The notes beneath the pieces were generated by a model. The model did not search any database and was not told the DNA's origin. It saw nothing but the letters and a program-made list of their open reading frames with translations. Shown piece after piece: positions 1 to 8,666 of a DNA stretch of 64,000 nucleotides. Origin of the DNA: Streptomyces sp. P9-A2 (GTDB taxonomy: Bacteria > Actinomycetota > Actinomycetes > Streptomycetales > Streptomycetaceae); the NCBI RefSeq assembly GCF_036634175.1, contig NZ_JAZIFX010000001.1, forward strand, positions 7,998,001 to 8,062,000, in the 5' to 3' direction. The position numbers and the translations under genes were made by a program. Position 1 is the first letter of the stretch, and every line of letters starts with the position of its first letter.

Positions 1-945
1 AAGCAGGGTGGCATCAACGACGACTTCCCCTTCCTCCTCGGCCACGAGGCCGCGGGTGTCGTGGAGTCGGTGGGCGACGACGTCACCGACGTCGCCCCCG
101 GTGACTTCGTCGTCCTCAACTGGCGCGCGGTGTGCGGCGCGTGCCGCGCCTGTCTGCGCGGACGCCCCTGGTACTGCTTCGACACGCACAACGCGAAGCA
201 GAAGATGACCCTCGCCTCGACGGGCCAGGAGCTCTCCCCGGCCCTGGGCATCGGAGCCTTCGCCGAGAAGACTCTCGTCGCCGCCGGCCAGTGCACCAAG
301 GTCGACCCCGAAGTCTCCCCGCAGGTCGCCGGCCTGCTGGGCTGCGGTGTGATGGCCGGCATCGGCGCCGCGATCAACACCGGCAACGTCGGCCGCGGCG
401 ACAGCGTCGCCGTCATCGGCTGCGGCGGCGTCGGCGACGCGGCCATCGCCGGGGCCCGGCTCGCCGGAGCGGCGAAGATCATCGCCGTCGACATCGACGA
501 CCGCAAGCTGGAGACCGCCCGCTCCATGGGCGCCACCCACACCGTCAACTCCCGCACCTCCGACCCCGTCGAGGCGATCCGCGGACTCACCGGCGGCTTC
601 GGCGCCGATGTCGTCATCGAGGCCGTCGGCCGCCCCGAGACGTATCAGCAGGCCTTCTACGCCCGTGACCTGGCGGGCACCGTCGTCCTCGTCGGCGTGC
701 CCACCCCGGAGATGAAGCTCGAACTGCCGCTCCTCGACGTGTTCGGCCGCGGCGGCTCCCTGAAGTCGTCCTGGTACGGCGACTGCCTGCCCTCACGCGA
801 CTTCCCGATGCTGATCGACCTGCACCAGCAGGGCCGCCTGGACCTCGGCGCGTTCGTCACCGAGACCATCCAGCTCGACGAGGTCGAGAAGGCCTTCGAG
901 CGGATGCACAAGGGCGACGTCCTGCGCTCGGTGGTGGTGCTCTGA
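1..945 (+). CDS. mscR: S-(hydroxymethyl)mycothiol dehydrogenase (5'-truncated by window edge)
   Basis: Zinc-dependent class III alcohol dehydrogenase family. The expected role is oxidation of the formaldehyde-mycothiol adduct with NAD+ in the cytosol, and possibly reduction of S-nitrosomycothiol. The frame is open from base 1, and roughly the first 45 residues of a normal 360-residue protein lie outside the window. Visible are the GHEAAG catalytic-zinc segment, the structural-zinc cysteine cluster VCGACRAC followed by WYC, a further zinc cysteine in LLGCGVMAG, and the GCGGVG dinucleotide-binding loop. The stop overlaps the start of the next gene (TGATG). An MBL-fold hydrolase follows, the same arrangement as at mycobacterial mscR loci, which supports the mycothiol assignment over a generic alcohol dehydrogenase. 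Confidence 0.9.
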   Translation, partial: KQGGINDDFPFLLGHEAAGVVESVGDDVTDVAPGDFVVLNWRAVCGACRACLRGRPWYCFDTHNAKQKMTLASTGQELSPALGIGAFAEKTLVAAGQCTKVDPEVSPQVAGLLGCGVMAGIGAAINTGNVGRGDSVAVIGCGGVGDAAIAGARLAGAAKIIAVDIDDRKLETARSMGATHTVNSRTSDPVEAIRGLTGGFGADVVIEAVGRPETYQQAFYARDLAGTVVLVGVPTPEMKLELPLLDVFGRGGSLKSSWYGDCLPSRDFPMLIDLHQQGRLDLGAFVTETIQLDEVEKAFERMHKGDVLRSVVVL

Positions 946-1574
946 TGACCACCCGCATCGAACACCTCGTCACCTCCGGGCAGTTCAGCCTCGACGGCGG
1001 CACCTGGGACGTCGACAACAACGTGTGGATCGTCGGCGACGACCACGAGGTGATCGTCATCGACGCCGCCCACGACGCCGACGCCATCGTCGAGGCGGTG
1101 GGCGACCGCCGCCTGAAGGCGATCGTGTGCACCCACGCCCACAACGACCACATCGACGCCGCGCCGGCCCTCGCCGACCGCACCGGTGCCACCATCTGGC
1201 TGCACCACGACGACCTGCCGCTGTGGAAGCAGACCCACCCGGACCGCGATCCCGACGCCTGGCTGGTCGACGGCCAGGTGATCGAGGCGGCCGGCGCCGA
1301 CCTCACGGTGCTGCACACGCCGGGGCACGCGCCCGGCGCGGTCTGCCTGTACGACGCCGGGCTCGCCACCGTGTTCACCGGAGACACCCTGTTCCAGGGC
1401 GGTCCCGGCGCCACCGGCCGCTCGTTCTCCCACTTCCCGACGATCGTCGACTCGATCCGGGAGCGGCTGCTCACGCTCCCGCCGGAGACGAAGGTGCGCA
1501 CCGGCCACGGCGACTCGACCACCATCGGCGCGGAGGCCCCGCACCTCGAGGAGTGGATCGCCCGCGGCCACTGA
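945..1574 (+). CDS. MBL-fold metallo-hydrolase linked to mycothiol dehydrogenase
   Basis: This 209-residue glyoxalase-II-like hydrolase has the complete binuclear metal set: HAHNDH near residue 65, the HTPGHAPG histidine, the FTGDTLF bridging aspartate and the TGHGD histidine. The ATG overlaps the dehydrogenase stop by one base, so the two are translationally coupled. By family and context it probably hydrolyses the thioester product of the dehydrogenase (S-formylmycothiol) or a related mycothiol thioester, completing formaldehyde detoxification. The exact substrate is inference. Confidence 0.9.
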   Translation: MTTRIEHLVTSGQFSLDGGTWDVDNNVWIVGDDHEVIVIDAAHDADAIVEAVGDRRLKAIVCTHAHNDHIDAAPALADRTGATIWLHHDDLPLWKQTHPDRDPDAWLVDGQVIEAAGADLTVLHTPGHAPGAVCLYDAGLATVFTGDTLFQGGPGATGRSFSHFPTIVDSIRERLLTLPPETKVRTGHGDSTTIGAEAPHLEEWIARGH

Positions 1575-1652
1575 GGCCGCTCCGGCGACTCCGCCCCGGT
1601 ACCCGTCGTGGTCACGTCCGACCGGGCGACTGCCGGGAAAAGGTGACAGAGG

Positions 1653-1722
1653 ATGTCCGGCTTACCCGTCACTCTCGTAACGACAGCAGATCGCTGTCAC
1701 GCGTGACGGGAGGCCGGACATG
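1653..1722 (+). promoter_or_regulatory. Long nested leader hairpin occluding the SDR start codon
   Basis: Nested inverted repeats: ATGTCCGG (1653-1660) pairs with CCGGACAT (1714-1721), CCCGTCAC (1665-1672) with GTGACGGG (1703-1710), and GACAGC (1682-1687) with GCTGTC (1693-1698). The outer arm includes the first two bases of the ATG at 1720, and the Shine-Dalgarno GGGAGG (1708-1713) sits on the descending strand. It may be an RNA switch, a translational silencer or a multi-part operator. Confidence 0.6.
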
Positions 1723-2646
1723 CCGGAGTCGACCACAGGGTCGTCGCAGAACAGGGTCGCACTGGTCGCCGGGGCGACCCGGGGCGCCGGACGGGGCATC
1801 GCCGTCGAACTGGGCGCGGCGGGCGCCACCGTCTACGTCACCGGACGCAGTACCCGCGCCGAGCGCTCCGAGTACGACCGCCCCGAGACCATCGAGGACA
1901 CCGCCGACCTGGTCACCGAGGCAGGTGGACGGGGCATCGCCGTCCCCACCGACCACCTGGACCCCGCCCAGGTCAAGACCCTCGTCGACCGCATCGCCGC
2001 GGAGCAGGGCCGCCTCGACGTCCTCGTCAACGACATCTGGGGCGGCGAGAAGCTCTTCGAGTGGGACGCTCCCGTCTGGGAGCACGACCTGGACAAGGGG
2101 CTGCGCCTGCTCCGGCTCGCGGTGGACACGCACGCCGTCACCAGCCACCACGCCCTGCCGCTGCTGCTGCGCCACCCCGGCGGTCTGGTCGTGGAGGTCA
2201 CCGACGGCACCGCGGACTACAACCGCGACACCTACCGCGTCTCCTTCTTCTACGACCTCGCCAAGACGGCCGTCCTGCGCATGGCCTTCGCCCTCGGCCA
2301 TGAACTCGGTCCGCGCGGCGCCACCGCGGTGGCGCTCACCCCGGGCTGGCTCCGCTCGGAGATCATGCTCGACGAGTTCGGGGTGCGGGAGGACAACTGG
2401 CGGGACGCCCTGCCCCGCGTCCCCCACTTCGCGATCTCGGAGACCCCGCGCTATGTGGGGCGGGCCGTCGCCGCGCTCGCCGCCGACCCGCGGGTGTCCC
2501 GCTTCAACGGCACCTCCCTCTCCAGTGGCGGCCTCGCCCGGGAGTACGGCTTCACCGACCTCGACGGCAGCCGCCCGGACGCCTGGCGCTACCTCGTCGA
2601 GGTCCAGGACCCGGGCCGGCCGGCGGACGTCACGGGGTACCGCTGA
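1720..2646 (+). CDS. SDR family oxidoreductase
   Basis: This 308-residue cytosolic short-chain dehydrogenase has the nucleotide-binding loop GATRGAGRG at about residues 18-26 and a TGRS strand end typical of NADP(H) users. The catalytic pair is YDLAK near residue 180 (Tyr-x3-Lys), and a substrate-loop region with GWLRSEIM follows. It is longer than the usual 250 residues because of a C-terminal extension. The classical NNAG motif is replaced by NDIWGG, a variant found in a subgroup of actinobacterial SDRs. The start is placed at the ATG behind GGGAGG. The gene stands alone after a 145-bp gap filled by the leader hairpin. The substrate is unknown. Confidence 0.88.
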   Translation: MPESTTGSSQNRVALVAGATRGAGRGIAVELGAAGATVYVTGRSTRAERSEYDRPETIEDTADLVTEAGGRGIAVPTDHLDPAQVKTLVDRIAAEQGRLDVLVNDIWGGEKLFEWDAPVWEHDLDKGLRLLRLAVDTHAVTSHHALPLLLRHPGGLVVEVTDGTADYNRDTYRVSFFYDLAKTAVLRMAFALGHELGPRGATAVALTPGWLRSEIMLDEFGVREDNWRDALPRVPHFAISETPRYVGRAVAALAADPRVSRFNGTSLSSGGLAREYGFTDLDGSRPDAWRYLVEVQDPGRPADVTGYR

Positions 2647-3153
2647 CGGTCCGCCCGCCCTGCCGGGGTGACCGGCGGTCCCCCCTTCGGGGCGCCCCCG
2701 AAGTCCGGGATCTCCAGCCGGGTGCCGCCCTGCAACGAGGCCGGTCCGCGACGCGCACACGCCGGCCGCGTAGGGGGTGATCGGGGAGCTGAACGTCGGG
2801 AAGTCCTTTCGGCCGGCGACCGCCTCCTCGGTGCCCTTCGGAGGGCCGGGGAACACGATGCCGCAATGGTCCCCGGTACGAGGGCACTTGTCCGGCACCG
2901 GACGGTTCGCTCCTGGCGACGGGGACTCCGCCGGCTCGCGGGACGCGAGGACTTCCGCGCCCACCGCCATCCGCCGGCCGCGCCGGGCGGTGAGGAGCAG
3001 GGGAGGCCGGGAGGGGTGCCGTCCGGGGGCGAGGAACGTGAACTCGCCCACGTTCCATGGCAGATGGACGTGATCAGCAACACTGTCCGATATGTCTTGT
3101 TAGCTCATGATTACTCACGTGGCTTTCACACCGGTGGCCCTATGCTTCACAAC
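2647..3153. other. Intergenic region without a convincing gene
   Basis: These 507 bp contain a GC-rich hairpin cluster just after the SDR stop (around 2675-2715, alternating CCCC and GGGG runs) that could terminate transcription. The stretch is then free of clear family signatures. Open frames exist on both strands (for example 2777-3073 plus), but none has a ribosome site together with a recognisable protein. Bases 3090-3150 are noticeably AT-richer, consistent with a promoter for the small gene that follows. Confidence 0.5.
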
Positions 3154-3327
3154 ATGTCCATCACTCTTGAACCTTCATCCGAGCGATCGGCTGCCGAGGT
3201 CAACGAGGAGATCCGGGCCCTGTGGCTCCGGTCGGGCGGGACACTGAGCGGCGAGCAGCGCGCGGAGTACCAGCGCCTCGTCCAGGAGTGGGCCGAGGCC
3301 CTCCCGGAGCGGGCCGAGGCGGCCTGA
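3154..3327 (+). CDS. Small conserved-type hypothetical protein (57 aa)
   Basis: The short acidic, helical protein starts MSITLEPSS and contains EEIRALWLRSGG and EYQRLVQEWAEA segments. It has no signal peptide or membrane segment. The sequence composition and strong third-position GC suggest a real gene. No Shine-Dalgarno precedes the ATG at 3154, but TATGCT (3141-3146) lies 7 bp before it, so transcription could start at or next to the ATG and give a leaderless mRNA. An alternative ATG is at 3142. Function is unknown. Confidence 0.6.
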   Translation: MSITLEPSSERSAAEVNEEIRALWLRSGGTLSGEQRAEYQRLVQEWAEALPERAEAA

Positions 3328-3550
3328 GGCGCCGCACCGGCCCCGCCGCCCGTCATCCTCGCCGGGCTCCTTCCGCACGCCCTCTCGCCCCTCGGTCTCG
3401 GCTCGGGCCCTGATCCCGGTCGTACCCCCGGCCCGGCTCGCCGGCCCGGGGCACATCGCCGTTCTCGTGGCCCGGGCCGCCTGTGTCACGTCTGAGCGTT
3501 CTCACCGGCGCCCGGGCTCCGGTGAGAACGTGCCTGTGCCGGTACCCGGC

Positions 3551-4918
3551 TCAGCCCCATGTCGTCGAGTAGTACCGCTGGTACGCCTTGCGGTCCTGCT
3601 CCGCGCGGATCCAGCGGGTCGCCACGAGGGCCATCAGGCTGCCCCCGATGACCAGCATCCCGGGCCCCACGTTCCGCGGGTCGGCCAGGCGGGACAGCAG
3701 CGTCGACGCGTTGATCCCCGCCGCCGACGAGCCCGGTGACGCGGTGTCCGGGGCCGCCGCCGCGCCCGCCGAAGCCGACGGAGCGGGAGCGGCCGTGTCC
3801 GCGCCGCCCTCGGCCTTCGGGGCCACCAGGAGATCCACCTTCAGCTGCGCCAGTGCCTTCGTGACCGGCTGGAAGAACGTCGTACCGCTCGCCTGCCGGC
3901 AGTCTCCGCTGCCGCCCGACGTCACCCCGAGCGCGATGCCCTCGGAGAACATCGGGCCGCCGCTGTCACCGGGTTCGGCGCACACATTGGTCTCGATGAG
4001 GCCGCTGACCGTGCCCTCCGGATAGTTCACCGTCGCGTTGAGCGCGGTCACCTCCCCGTCGCGCAGTCCGCTGGTGCTGCCGCTGCGGAACACCCGCTGG
4101 CCGACGGTGGGGTCGCCCACGCCGGTGATCCGTACGCCCTGGCCGTCGCCGACCGACACGACACCGGCGCCTTCGCCCACCCGGCCCCCGTCGTACTCGA
4201 TCAGGGAGTAGTCGTCGCCGGGGAAGCTGCCGCCGACCGTGGTGCCGACCTTCTTCCTGCCCCCGTCGTCGGCGAACCAGACCGACCCGTCCGGCCCGCA
4301 GTGCCCGGCCGTGAGGATGAACTCGCGCTTGCCGTCGGTCACGTTGAAGCCCGCGGAACAGCGCCCGGCGGTCGACAGGATGGGTTCCGCCCCGTTGATC
4401 CGCGTGGTGAAGGTGCCCTCGGTGCGCTCCATACGGACGAAATCGCCGGTCCCCTCCGCGACCCGGGTCAGGTCGGACCAGTCGTTCGCGGACACCGTGC
4501 TGTCGCCGCGGACCACCACCTCGTTGGACCGGTAGTCCAGCGCCCAGGCCGTCCCCGGCACGCGCGGCGCCGAACCCAGCGTCTTCGTGGCCGACTTCAG
4601 GTCGCGCATGCTGTGGCGCACCATCTTCGGGTCGGCGCCGGCCTCCCGTACCTCGGACGCCGCCTTCTCGTCGGTGACCGCGACGACCGTCCGCCCGTCC
4701 TCGCCGAGCCAGCTGCCCGCACTGCGGGAGGCGCCGAGCCGTGCCACGAGGGCGGAGCCGGGGCCGGTGCCCTCCTCGGCCGCGGCGTACGGAACCGGGT
4801 CCGGCGCCGACGGTTCACTTGCGACGGCGCGGGTCACCATCGTCGCTCCGAGGAGGAGTCCGCCGACGGCCGCCAGCCGTGCCACTCGCCGGACGACCCG
4901 TCGTCGTGCGTGCCTCAT
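3551..4918 (-). CDS. Secreted, membrane-anchored S1 serine protease (alpha-lytic/streptogrisin type)
   Basis: This 455-residue protein has an arginine-rich N-terminus and hydrophobic signal segment (about residues 10-33), then a roughly 140-residue prodomain-like region. The chymotrypsin-fold domain carries His in LTAGHC, Asp in the GDDYSLIEY stretch and Ser in EPGDSGGP, so the triad appears complete. After an Ala/Pro/Ser-rich linker a single hydrophobic segment (MLVIGGSLMALVA) and a short basic tail (ATRWIRAEQDRK) predict a C-terminal membrane anchor, unusual among the fully secreted streptogrisins. The start at 4918 has GGGAG about 7 bp upstream. It probably degrades extracellular protein at the cell surface; the target is unknown. 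Confidence 0.9.
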   Translation of the reverse strand: MRHARRRVVRRVARLAAVGGLLLGATMVTRAVASEPSAPDPVPYAAAEEGTGPGSALVARLGASRSAGSWLGEDGRTVVAVTDEKAASEVREAGADPKMVRHSMRDLKSATKTLGSAPRVPGTAWALDYRSNEVVVRGDSTVSANDWSDLTRVAEGTGDFVRMERTEGTFTTRINGAEPILSTAGRCSAGFNVTDGKREFILTAGHCGPDGSVWFADDGGRKKVGTTVGGSFPGDDYSLIEYDGGRVGEGAGVVSVGDGQGVRITGVGDPTVGQRVFRSGSTSGLRDGEVTALNATVNYPEGTVSGLIETNVCAEPGDSGGPMFSEGIALGVTSGGSGDCRQASGTTFFQPVTKALAQLKVDLLVAPKAEGGADTAAPAPSASAGAAAAPDTASPGSSAAGINASTLLSRLADPRNVGPGMLVIGGSLMALVATRWIRAEQDRKAYQRYYSTTWG

Positions 4919-5135
4919 GCAAGACTCCCGAACCAGAACAGCGCGGTGCGAACACCGCGGGGCCTCCGCTGAGTCGAGTGCCCTCAGTCCATACGGACGC
5001 GGGCCCCGCGGTGTTCACCGCCGGAGCGATCCGATGTGCGGGAGGTGGCGGCCCGCCTGTCGAAAGGCCCGGCGTACGCATGGGGCGGCGCCCACGACGG
5101 GCAGGAGACGGTGCCCGAACACTAGACTGCCGGTT

Positions 5136-5522
5136 ATGGATGACGCGTTGCTCGAACGGCTCGGAGCGGGAAAGTACCTGCTGGTCACCAGCTACCGGCG
5201 GAACGGTACGCCGGTGGCCACCCCGGTGTGGGTGGTGCGGGACGGGAACGCGCTCGGGGTCTGGACCGTCGCCGACTCCTGGAAGGTCAAGCGGATCCGG
5301 GCCCGCGCCGACGTCCTGGTCGGCCCCTGCGACGTACGCGGCCGTCCGACCGGCGGCCAGGTCCCGGCCACCGCGGAGATCTGCGACGAGGCCACCACCG
5401 CCCGCTACCGCGGGCTGCTCGGCCGCAAGTACGGCCTGCCGGGCCGGCTGACGCTGCTCGGCAGCCGGCTGCGCCGGGGCCGGGACGGCACCGTCGGTAT
5501 CCGCATCACCCTGGCCGACTGA
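5136..5522 (+). CDS. PPOX-class (F420/FMN-binding split-barrel) oxidoreductase
   Basis: This 128-residue split beta-barrel protein has the family pattern KYLLVTSYRRNGTPVATPVW at its N-terminus, followed by SWKVKRIR and DVLVGPCDVRG. Such proteins bind flavin or F420 and reduce diverse substrates in the cytosol. The ATG at 5136 has no Shine-Dalgarno. TAGACT (5123-5128) lies seven bases upstream, so the mRNA may be leaderless. The gene is monocistronic, and its 3' end faces the DUF35 gene across a shared terminator. Confidence 0.87.
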   Translation: MDDALLERLGAGKYLLVTSYRRNGTPVATPVWVVRDGNALGVWTVADSWKVKRIRARADVLVGPCDVRGRPTGGQVPATAEICDEATTARYRGLLGRKYGLPGRLTLLGSRLRRGRDGTVGIRITLAD

Positions 5523-5544
5523 ACGCGGGCCGCCCGGACTCGGG

Positions 5545-5567
5545 CCGCCCGGACCGGTTCCGGGCGG
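5545..5567. terminator. Bidirectional stem-loop between convergent genes
   Basis: CCGCCCGGA (5545-5553) and TCCGGGCGG (5559-5567) form a 9-bp perfect stem with a 5-nt loop between the convergent stops at 5522 and 5568. Confidence 0.65.
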
Positions 5568-5984
5568 TCAGGTCCAGGCGCGGTAGGGCTCGTCGACGAG
5601 CTGGAAGACCGGCTCGCCGCGCACCGGGTCCTTGGCCGTGGACAGCCGTACCCGGTCCCCGCTGTGGATGCCGATGGGCGGGCCCATGACCCGGCCGCGG
5701 ATGACGAAGCCCTCGGCCATCTCGATCAGGGACACGTTCCTGGCGGCCGGCGTATTGCGGTGCAGCGTCGTGGAGTGACGGACCGTGCCGACGCCCGCGC
5801 TGTGCTCCGTGCGCAGGTCGCTGCCCTGACAGACGGGGCACAGCAGCCGGTGGTACATCGCGGTGCCGCACCACGTGCACCGCTGGAAGGCCATGGCCTC
5901 CGCGCTGTTCGCGCCCTGGGGTTCGAGCAGCCCCGTCGTGGCGCCGGCTGCCTGCTGAGTCACGCTTCCTGAGTGGTGGTACAC
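5568..5984 (-). CDS. Zn-ribbon/OB-fold protein (DUF35 family), orphan
   Basis: This 138-residue protein has a rubredoxin-like zinc ribbon, CTWCG then CPVCQG (Cys-x2-Cys, ten residues, Cys-x2-Cys), followed by an OB-fold region ending in HSGDRVRL. DUF35 proteins usually act as partners of thiolases or ketosynthases and bind acyl-CoA, but no thiolase gene is adjacent, so the partner must lie elsewhere. The start is placed at the GTG at 5984 because AGGGAG (5994-5999) sits nine bases upstream. A GTG at 5963 is possible but its ribosome site is too close. Confidence 0.82.
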   Translation of the reverse strand: MYHHSGSVTQQAAGATTGLLEPQGANSAEAMAFQRCTWCGTAMYHRLLCPVCQGSDLRTEHSAGVGTVRHSTTLHRNTPAARNVSLIEMAEGFVIRGRVMGPPIGIHSGDRVRLSTAKDPVRGEPVFQLVDEPYRAWT

Positions 5985-6210
5985 GCTGGTCAACTCCCTG
6001 CAATCGGCCGCCATCCCGCGTGCACGATGCCCGGCACGCACGTGCCCGGTGTGTCGTGTGCCACCGTGCACAGCGACAGCGTATGGCACTCAGTGCCACC
6101 CGTAAAGGCACTCCGTACCCCTCCTTTGCGTCCACCGCGTTCCCGGGCCGGTTCGATGCCTGCGGATCATTCATATGATCAAACCCCTGTCGTCCTCCGA
6201 GGAGCCCCGC

Positions 6211-7050
6211 ATGGCGCCCGCCCGCACCCGTCCCCGCCTCCTGTACGTCACCGACCTGGCGTATCCCGCCCGCGGGCGCCGTTACGGCGACGAGGACGTC
6301 CACCTCACCTCCCGACTGCGCGCCGACTTCGACCTGGCGCTCTGCCACCCGCGGGACGCCGCCGCGCTGCTGGACGGATTCGACGCCGTGGTCGTCCGCA
6401 ACAGCGGTCCGGTGCTGACGTACCCGGAGGCCTACGAAGCCTTCCGCCGGCGGGCCACGGAGACCGGGAAGCCGGTCTACAACCCGCTCACCGGCCGGGG
6501 CGACATGGCGGGCAAGCAGTACCTGCTCGAACTGAGCGCCGCCGGGCGGCCGGTGATCCCCACCGTCGACCGCGCCGAGGACCTGCGACTGCTGCCCGCG
6601 GCGGACCGGTACGTGGTCAAACCCAGGCTCGGCGCCGACTCGATGGGGCTGCGCGTCGTCGCCGGGGACACCGTGCGGGAGTTCATCGACGGCAGCGTCC
6701 TGGTGCAGCCGCACATCGACTTCGCGTACGAGGTCTCCTTCTACTTCGTCGACCACGACCTCCAGTACGCCCTGTACGCCCCGGACCCCGGCCGGCGCTG
6801 GCAGCTGGAACCCTACGAAGTCACCCCGCGCGACCTGGAGTTCGCCCGGAGCTTCGTCGACTGGAACACTCTCGACCACGGCATCCAGCGGGTCGACGCC
6901 TGCCGTGCCCCGGACGGCGAACTGCTGCTGGTCGAGCTGGAGGACCTGAACCCGTACTTGTCCCTCGACGCCCTGGGCACGGAGTCCCGGGAGTCCTTCG
7001 TGTCCGCCATGACGGCTTCCCTGCACCGTTTTCTGCGCGCCGCCGGCTGA
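6211..7050 (+). CDS. ATP-grasp superfamily protein, function unknown
   Basis: This 279-residue soluble protein has an ATP-grasp layout. An N-terminal lobe (LLYVTDLAYPARGRRYGDED) is followed by YVVKPRLGADSMGL, which supplies an ATP-contacting lysine and the glycine loop. VLVQPHIDFAYE forms the central strand, and a VELEDLNPYLSL segment resembles the metal-binding Glu-x-Asn motif. It belongs with RimK or glutathione-synthetase-like ligases, but no carrier protein or peptide gene is next to it. The start is placed at the ATG at 6211 with GAGGAG eight bases upstream. The substrate is unknown. Confidence 0.78.
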   Translation: MAPARTRPRLLYVTDLAYPARGRRYGDEDVHLTSRLRADFDLALCHPRDAAALLDGFDAVVVRNSGPVLTYPEAYEAFRRRATETGKPVYNPLTGRGDMAGKQYLLELSAAGRPVIPTVDRAEDLRLLPAADRYVVKPRLGADSMGLRVVAGDTVREFIDGSVLVQPHIDFAYEVSFYFVDHDLQYALYAPDPGRRWQLEPYEVTPRDLEFARSFVDWNTLDHGIQRVDACRAPDGELLLVELEDLNPYLSLDALGTESRESFVSAMTASLHRFLRAAG

Positions 7051-7123
7051 ACTTCCGCCCCCCTGGGCGCGTATCTCTTCCCGTGGGCGGCTCCGCCCTC
7101 GTGCGTAGCGGAAGGAGAGCAGC

Positions 7124-7912
7124 GTGCCGACGCCGTCCGACCCCGGGCAGCCGCACGACGGCCCGCCCCTCGAGCCCGTCCGCGTCCTGCGCCCGCGCCG
7201 CACGGACGCCCTCGCCGAACTGTTCAAGGAGTTCGAACGGGAGGATCGCGGAGACTACGAGTCCGTCACCCTGCCCCGGCCGGCGACCGGCGCGGAGGAC
7301 GAGACGCAGGAGCTTCCGCCGGTCGCTCCCGAACCGCCCGCCCGGCCGCCGACGACCGTGCCCGGCCCCGCCGGCGAGAGCTTCACCCATCACGGTCCGG
7401 CATCCGGGCGCACGCCCCCCGGCCGCCGTGCGCCCCAAGGCCCCTCGTACGGTGGTACTGGGCCCGGCCGGCCCTCGCGCACCCCCGTGCGTCCGCCCCC
7501 GCACGGCCCCGCGACGCGGCGGGCCGCCGTGGCGATCGCCGTGGCCGCGGCGGCGGTACTGGGTTTCGGCGGTGCGGTCCTGCTCCTGGGGCAGCGCGCC
7601 GAGCACCGAGCCGTGCCGGACCCGCGCCCCTCCGCGAGCCCGCCCGCGACAGCACCCGCCACGCCGCCCGAGCGGGCTCCGGCCGCCCCCGGGTTCCTCA
7701 GTGAGGGCGACTCGGGCCCCGAGGTGGCCGAACTCCAGGAACGCCTCCTGCGTGTCCCGGACGTCTACCGCGACGGTGCCACCAGCGGCCGTTATGACGC
7801 CACCCTGTCCGCGGCCGTCGCCCGGTTCCAGCTCTGGTACGGCGTCCAGGGGGACGAGACCGGCGTCTACGGCGACGACACCCGCCGCGCGCTGGAGTCC
7901 CGTACGGGATGA
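7124..7912 (+). CDS. Membrane protein with C-terminal peptidoglycan-binding domain
   Basis: This 262-residue protein has a proline-rich cytoplasmic N-terminus (DALAELFKEFERED near residue 27), a single membrane-spanning segment (about residues 126-152), an extracytoplasmic Pro/Ala linker, and a C-terminal PG_binding_1 domain. That domain shows GDSGPEVAELQERL, YDATLSAAVARFQ and YGDDTRRALE. It probably anchors or senses cell wall. The GTG at 7124 is preceded by GGAAGGAGA. It is convergent with the next gene, with a stem-loop between. Confidence 0.85.
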   Translation: MPTPSDPGQPHDGPPLEPVRVLRPRRTDALAELFKEFEREDRGDYESVTLPRPATGAEDETQELPPVAPEPPARPPTTVPGPAGESFTHHGPASGRTPPGRRAPQGPSYGGTGPGRPSRTPVRPPPHGPATRRAAVAIAVAAAAVLGFGGAVLLLGQRAEHRAVPDPRPSASPPATAPATPPERAPAAPGFLSEGDSGPEVAELQERLLRVPDVYRDGATSGRYDATLSAAVARFQLWYGVQGDETGVYGDDTRRALESRTG

Positions 7913-7915
7913 CGC

Positions 7916-7937
7916 CCGGCCGGCGCGTTCCGGCCGG
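7916..7937. terminator. Stem-loop between convergent genes
   Basis: Two CCGGCCGG arms (7916-7923, 7930-7937) surround a 6-nt loop directly between the stops at 7912 and 7938. Confidence 0.55.
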
Positions 7938-8306
7938 TCAGCGACCCGATTCCACCAGGGCCCGAGTGACCGCGCGCACGCTGCGCGCGATGTGCTGCAA
8001 CTGCAGGACCTCGGCCGCGTACAGCTTGATCGTGTGCTCGATGACTCCTTCGTGCAGGCCGAGCCGGGGCAGGTCGGCCCGTGCCGTCTGCAGGGCGGTA
8101 CGCGCCACTCGGATCTCGTGCTCGACCTGGATCTGGGCGTGCCGCGCCAGCAGGACGGGGTGCCGGATGAACGCGGGGTAGCTCGCGTAGCGCGCCGGTA
8201 CCAGCTCGCGCAGCCACTTGGCCGCCGAGCGTTCCCAGTCGTAGCTGCCGGGGGCCTTGACCTGGCAGGGCCAGTCCGGACTGGGGCGCGTGGAGGTCAC
8301 GGTCAT
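7938..8306 (-). CDS. Hypothetical protein (122 aa)
   Basis: This soluble protein is rich in Arg, Leu and His, with a conserved-looking core WPCQVKAPGSYDWERSAAKW, then a mostly helical C-terminal half. No catalytic motif or membrane segment is visible. The second ATG (8306) is chosen over 8312 because GGAAG lies eight bases before it but only two before the first. A sigma-70-like promoter lies about 250 bp upstream on the same strand. Function is unknown. Confidence 0.7.
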   Translation of the reverse strand: MTVTSTRPSPDWPCQVKAPGSYDWERSAAKWLRELVPARYASYPAFIRHPVLLARHAQIQVEHEIRVARTALQTARADLPRLGLHEGVIEHTIKLYAAEVLQLQHIARSVRAVTRALVESGR

Positions 8307-8666
8307 GATCATCGCTTCCGGGTGTGCGGCGTCGCTGGGGTGGGCGACGGGTGGGGCGGCCCTGGTCCGGCGCGGCCGTCGGAGCGGGTAGGAGCCGGCG
8401 GGTTCGGACGTTCGTGCGAGTGTCCGGTCGGGGCCGGCGTCATCCGCTGCGAAGGTGTCTGGCTGCGCGGGGCGGACCGTCGGCTTTCCGGGCGGAGCGG
8501 GTGATGACGTGGTGGATGGGGATCGCGGTCCGGAGTGGACATGTCGTGATCCGTCAGCAGTATTTATATATGCGATGTGGTTTGCAAGGTGTATGAAAAC
8601 ATTCATGCGTGCTTTGAAGTGGAAGGTCCGTTTGGCGGCGTCGGCGGAGAGCGGGCCCCTCGGGGC
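8307..8666. other. Promoter-containing gap with an AT-rich island
   Basis: This 360-bp region has no gene called. Bases 8555-8620 are strikingly AT-rich for this genome and contain TATTTATATA plus the dyad ATGAAAACATTCAT, suggesting either a strong promoter or DNA of foreign origin next to the truncated regulator remnant. Confidence 0.5.
8559..8587 (-). promoter_or_regulatory. Candidate sigma-70-type promoter
   Basis: On the minus strand a -35 TTGCAA (8582-8587) and a -10 AATACT (8559-8564) are separated by exactly 17 bp and point toward the gene starting at 8306. Confidence 0.45.

Noticed and set aside
2777..3073. Possible 98-codon plus-strand gene in the gap after the SDR
   Set aside because: No convincing ribosome site, no recognisable motif, and overlapping open frames on the other strand are equally plausible.
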